This document shows, one piece after another, positions 61,440 to 64,000 of a stretch of DNA of 64,000 nt. The stretch's first letter is position 1; each line of letters begins with the position of its first letter. The stretch is from Silene latifolia. Taxonomy: Eukaryota; Streptophyta; Magnoliopsida; Caryophyllales; Caryophyllaceae. The translations under genes and the position numbers were made by a program. The notes below the pieces were generated by a model. That model did no database searches. It saw only the letters and a list, made by a program, of their open reading frames with translations, and was not told the origin of the DNA. The DNA lies in contig NC_133534.1 in assembly GCF_048544455.1 (NCBI RefSeq), forward strand, positions 221,678,292 to 221,742,291. The letters are read 5' to 3'.

Positions 61440-64000
61440 ATGACTAATCGAGGTATGTATATCATTCTTGCATCAATCTTCTATATTTTGCTTAATTTGG
61501 ATCGAAAAAATTAGGGTTTTCAACCCAATTAATTCGAAAATTTGGGGCTTTTCCCCCAAATGGATTTGCCTTGTAAAATTGGTATTAGAAACGGATAATT
61601 GGTAATATAAGGAACATAACCATGTATTTTTTTTGAATTTTCGTTGAGTTTTGAGCATTTGAGTGAAATTGAGACGGTTTCACGGCTAAACCGTAAATTG
61701 CTTCGAAAATAGCCTTAGGATTGCCCATTTGCGATGAAACTTGATATTTGGGATCCTTGGATAATGGGTAAACTTCCTACCATCTCGGAATTTTGGTTTG
61801 TGGCGGCTTTTTCAGGACACTTTTCTAGGGCATAATCGCCGTTATAACGAAATGCTGCCGAAATTTCGACTCGAACCCGGAACTAGGCTTTAACTTAGGC
61901 TTGACTTGACCCTAATTACCACATGAGTGATCGGGTTTGTGAGAATACGACCAAAGATGGCGAGAAAAGAGCGATTTCAGGGCTTCCGAAGGCTCGAAAA
62001 TCCCTTAACTAAGGCTTGTCGTCACGTGACGCGGCCTAAATTTACTTTAACGTTGCAGGTGATGAGGATTCTACTTCTGGGAGAGCTCCCATGGAGATAG
62101 ACACTGCTGTTGACCCTTCTCGTGTTATCGAGGAGGCTTTGGAGGAGGCTTTCACCGCCGCGGTGATGGCTGCCGGGGACGAGGTCCACGAGGAGGAGGC
62201 TGTTGAGGAGGAGGAGGCCCCGAGGCGGGCCAACGTTGGACGAGGAGGTCGTCAGCTGAGGGGAGCGCCCGCGTGGGCTGAGACCTGGGACAGTAGGCAC
62301 TTGCTTTGGGCTGCGGAGGGTCACCTGTCCTACAGGACGGTGAAGAGCTTGGTAATCTTGAATTCATTACTCGTCACTCATCTTCTTTCATTCATTTCAT
62401 TTGCTCATATCTTATCCAACTTTCATTCAAAACTAAAGATAGCTTTTTGTTTCAAAACACAATAGGAGGCCGGGAACATTAGGTCGTTCTCGGGTTACCC
62501 GACGGCGATGGAGTGCTACGAGCGGTTGTCGGCGGAGGAGCGCGCCATGATCGAGCGTGGAGAGTTTGGTGCCTTGGTGCAGGCTTGGAGGGATATCACG
62601 AAGAGGAAGCTGCGGGCTAACCATAGCTTGGTCCGCACTTTCTTGGACCGATTCTGGGACACGACTTCCACGTTTCACATGCCTTTCGGTGAGGTGGGAG
62701 TCACGTTGGAGGACTACGGCATGATTTCTGGTCTGCCGTGTGGGTCTGAGGCTATGGAGTGGCCGGAGACTGCCATGAGGGTGGACTCGGCCGAGGCTAG
62801 GAGGTTGATTACCGGAACTTGTCGGCCGAAGGCATTACGGTGCCTGGTTTGGTGCCCAGTTCCTATGTCCGAGACTACTTTGCGGGGAAGACCCCGGCGC
62901 TGGTGACGATTGACGGGAGAGAGACGGCTCCTCCTCCCTGTACAGCTGAGCAGAGGGCTTGTTTGTGGCTTTGGTGGTTTCTGTCTTCGATCTACCTCGG
63001 AGACAAGGGAGAGAGGCTATCGACGAAGCTTCTTCCCTTCCTTTCTGACCTGAGCTCCCTAGGGCGTTGTGACTGGGTCACTGCTGGTTTTGCGGTCCTC
63101 ATCCGCTTCATGAGGGCCATGGTTCGTCCGGAGTTGATGGAGAAGGGGACTTCTCCTGGTGCTGTCGGCCCTGGACTGCTGCTGGAGGTATGAACCTTCA
63201 CTTAGACTAAAATCAATTCTTTTCCTTATCAAATTACGAAAGATCGTCATTGACTATCTTGCTTTACAGGCGTGGGTGTACTCCTACTTTCCGAGCCTCT
63301 CGCCCAAGAGGACGGAGCCGCTGGAGAAGGCCTATCCCGTGGTGAGGGATTGGGTGATGTGCAGGACGAGGAGCAAGCGTTCCTCTCACGGTGTATACCG
63401 GCGGGACGTGAACGCTCTCCAGCTGGACAGCGTGAACATTTCACTTATATTCATTTTGCTTCTACATTGCCTTTAATCGATCATAAGAATGATTCCTTGT
63501 TTATCTTGTCCTAGTGGGTGCCCAGGCCTTGGGCGGAGTACGCTGGAGCGCCTCCTTTTGTGGCTGAGGTCCTTCGATCTAGGAGCTCGAGCCGGCTGCT
63601 GTTGAGGACGTCGATGGGTCATGTGTGGTACTTGGGCGAGCGCTTGGCTCGTCAGTGCTCTCGGGATGTGTTGACGGTTCCTATCGATCCTCCTAGGACG
63701 ATGTTCAGGGAACCTTCTGAGGCTGAGAGGGAGGCTGACTTGGCTGGCATTGGTGGTGACGCCCTCCTTCTTCCTGGTGAGGACTACTCGGCGTTTCTCT
63801 ACGGGAGGTTGGCGTACTGGCCGGTTGTGGTGAGCATCTTTACTCTCCTTTATTCTTGATTTTGAGAATATGATGAAAGATTATCGATTAATGGGAAACA
63901 TTTGACTTTGCAGGAGGTTGAGACGGCGGGCATCGAGCCCCCAGAGTACCCCGAGACCCTTGAGTACACTGACGCGACTGGGAGGACGACGATCTCCGAG
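61440..64000 (+). pseudogene. Plant mobile domain (PMD, MAIN/MAIL-like) gene, partial at the window edge, one frameshift
   Basis: Exons: 61440-61452, 62059-62351, 62466-63187, 63270-63431, 63515-63829 and 63914 to beyond 64000. All introns are GT-AG and keep phase. The tiny first exon starts at ATGACTAATCGAG. Exon 2 is acidic (EEALEEAF; VHEEEAVEEEEAP). Exon 3 carries the PMD core (SLVRTFLDRFWDTTSTFHMP; GVTLEDYGMISGLPCG), then VPSSYVRDYFAGKTPALV and LWWFLSSIYLGDKGERLSTK. Later exons continue with RPWAEYAGAPPFVAE. PMD proteins (related to MAIN/MAIL1 and the 'phosphatase 7 long form' annotations) act in the nucleus in transposon silencing, and many copies are carried by retrotransposons. A one-base frame change near 62810 breaks exon 3. 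It may be a real lesion or a consensus error. Confidence 0.8.

Overview
This is plant nuclear DNA, almost certainly from an AT-rich, transposon-dense eudicot genome. The evidence is spliced genes with GT-AG introns, plant L1, Ty3/gypsy, CACTA, Helitron and MITE relics, and a plant-type 60S ribosomal protein gene. The Tat-lineage elements resemble those known from Caryophyllales (Retand of Silene), so a Caryophyllaceae-like source is my best guess. That guess is an inference, not a demonstrated fact. No bacterial or organellar gene organisation was seen.

Layout. (1) 1-5702: the 5' part of a minus-strand Tat/Ogre-like LTR retrotransposon (broken gag, leader, primer-binding site, 3.2 kb LTR). 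(2) 5703-9903: a CACTA end, LTR-like remnants, a (GT)n(AT)n microsatellite and a 0.73 kb TIR element. (3) 9904-24283: a non-coding retrotransposon array LTR-internal-LTR-internal-LTR, bounded by one ACATT target duplication. (4) 24722-43035: a decayed L1 LINE cut by two insertions. One is a 10.85 kb Retand-like Ty3/gypsy element (TSD TCTAC). The other is a 2.9 kb solo LTR (TSD TGTTC), which itself carries a 1.17 kb CACTA element (TSD ATA). (5) 43040-47536: an intact, six-coding-exon gene for 60S ribosomal protein L7 with a 5'-UTR intron. The L1 poly-A ends only about 35 bp before its telo-box. (6) 47900-57861: L1 relics, a 1404 bp direct segmental duplication, two inverted non-autonomous Helitrons, and a small secreted cysteine-rich (defensin-like) gene whose intron holds a TIR element. 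(7) 57862-64000: an LTR of a second minus-strand Tat-like element, followed by a multi-exon plant-mobile-domain (PMD) gene on the plus strand that runs off the window.

Only RPL7 and the defensin-like gene look like ordinary host genes. The most interesting theme is antisense cargo in Tat-lineage retrotransposons. In the Retand-like element the sense gag-pol is full of stops and frameshifts, yet an antisense, spliced, 749-codon reading frame between pol and the 3' LTR is completely open. At the right edge the PMD gene occupies what looks like the same antisense slot in another element. A second theme is that differences between near-identical repeat copies cluster at CAG/CTG/CCG sites. This suggests either methylation-linked mutation or, more likely for the indel-like differences, systematic consensus error at methylated CHG. 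Some frameshifts reported here may therefore be artefacts.
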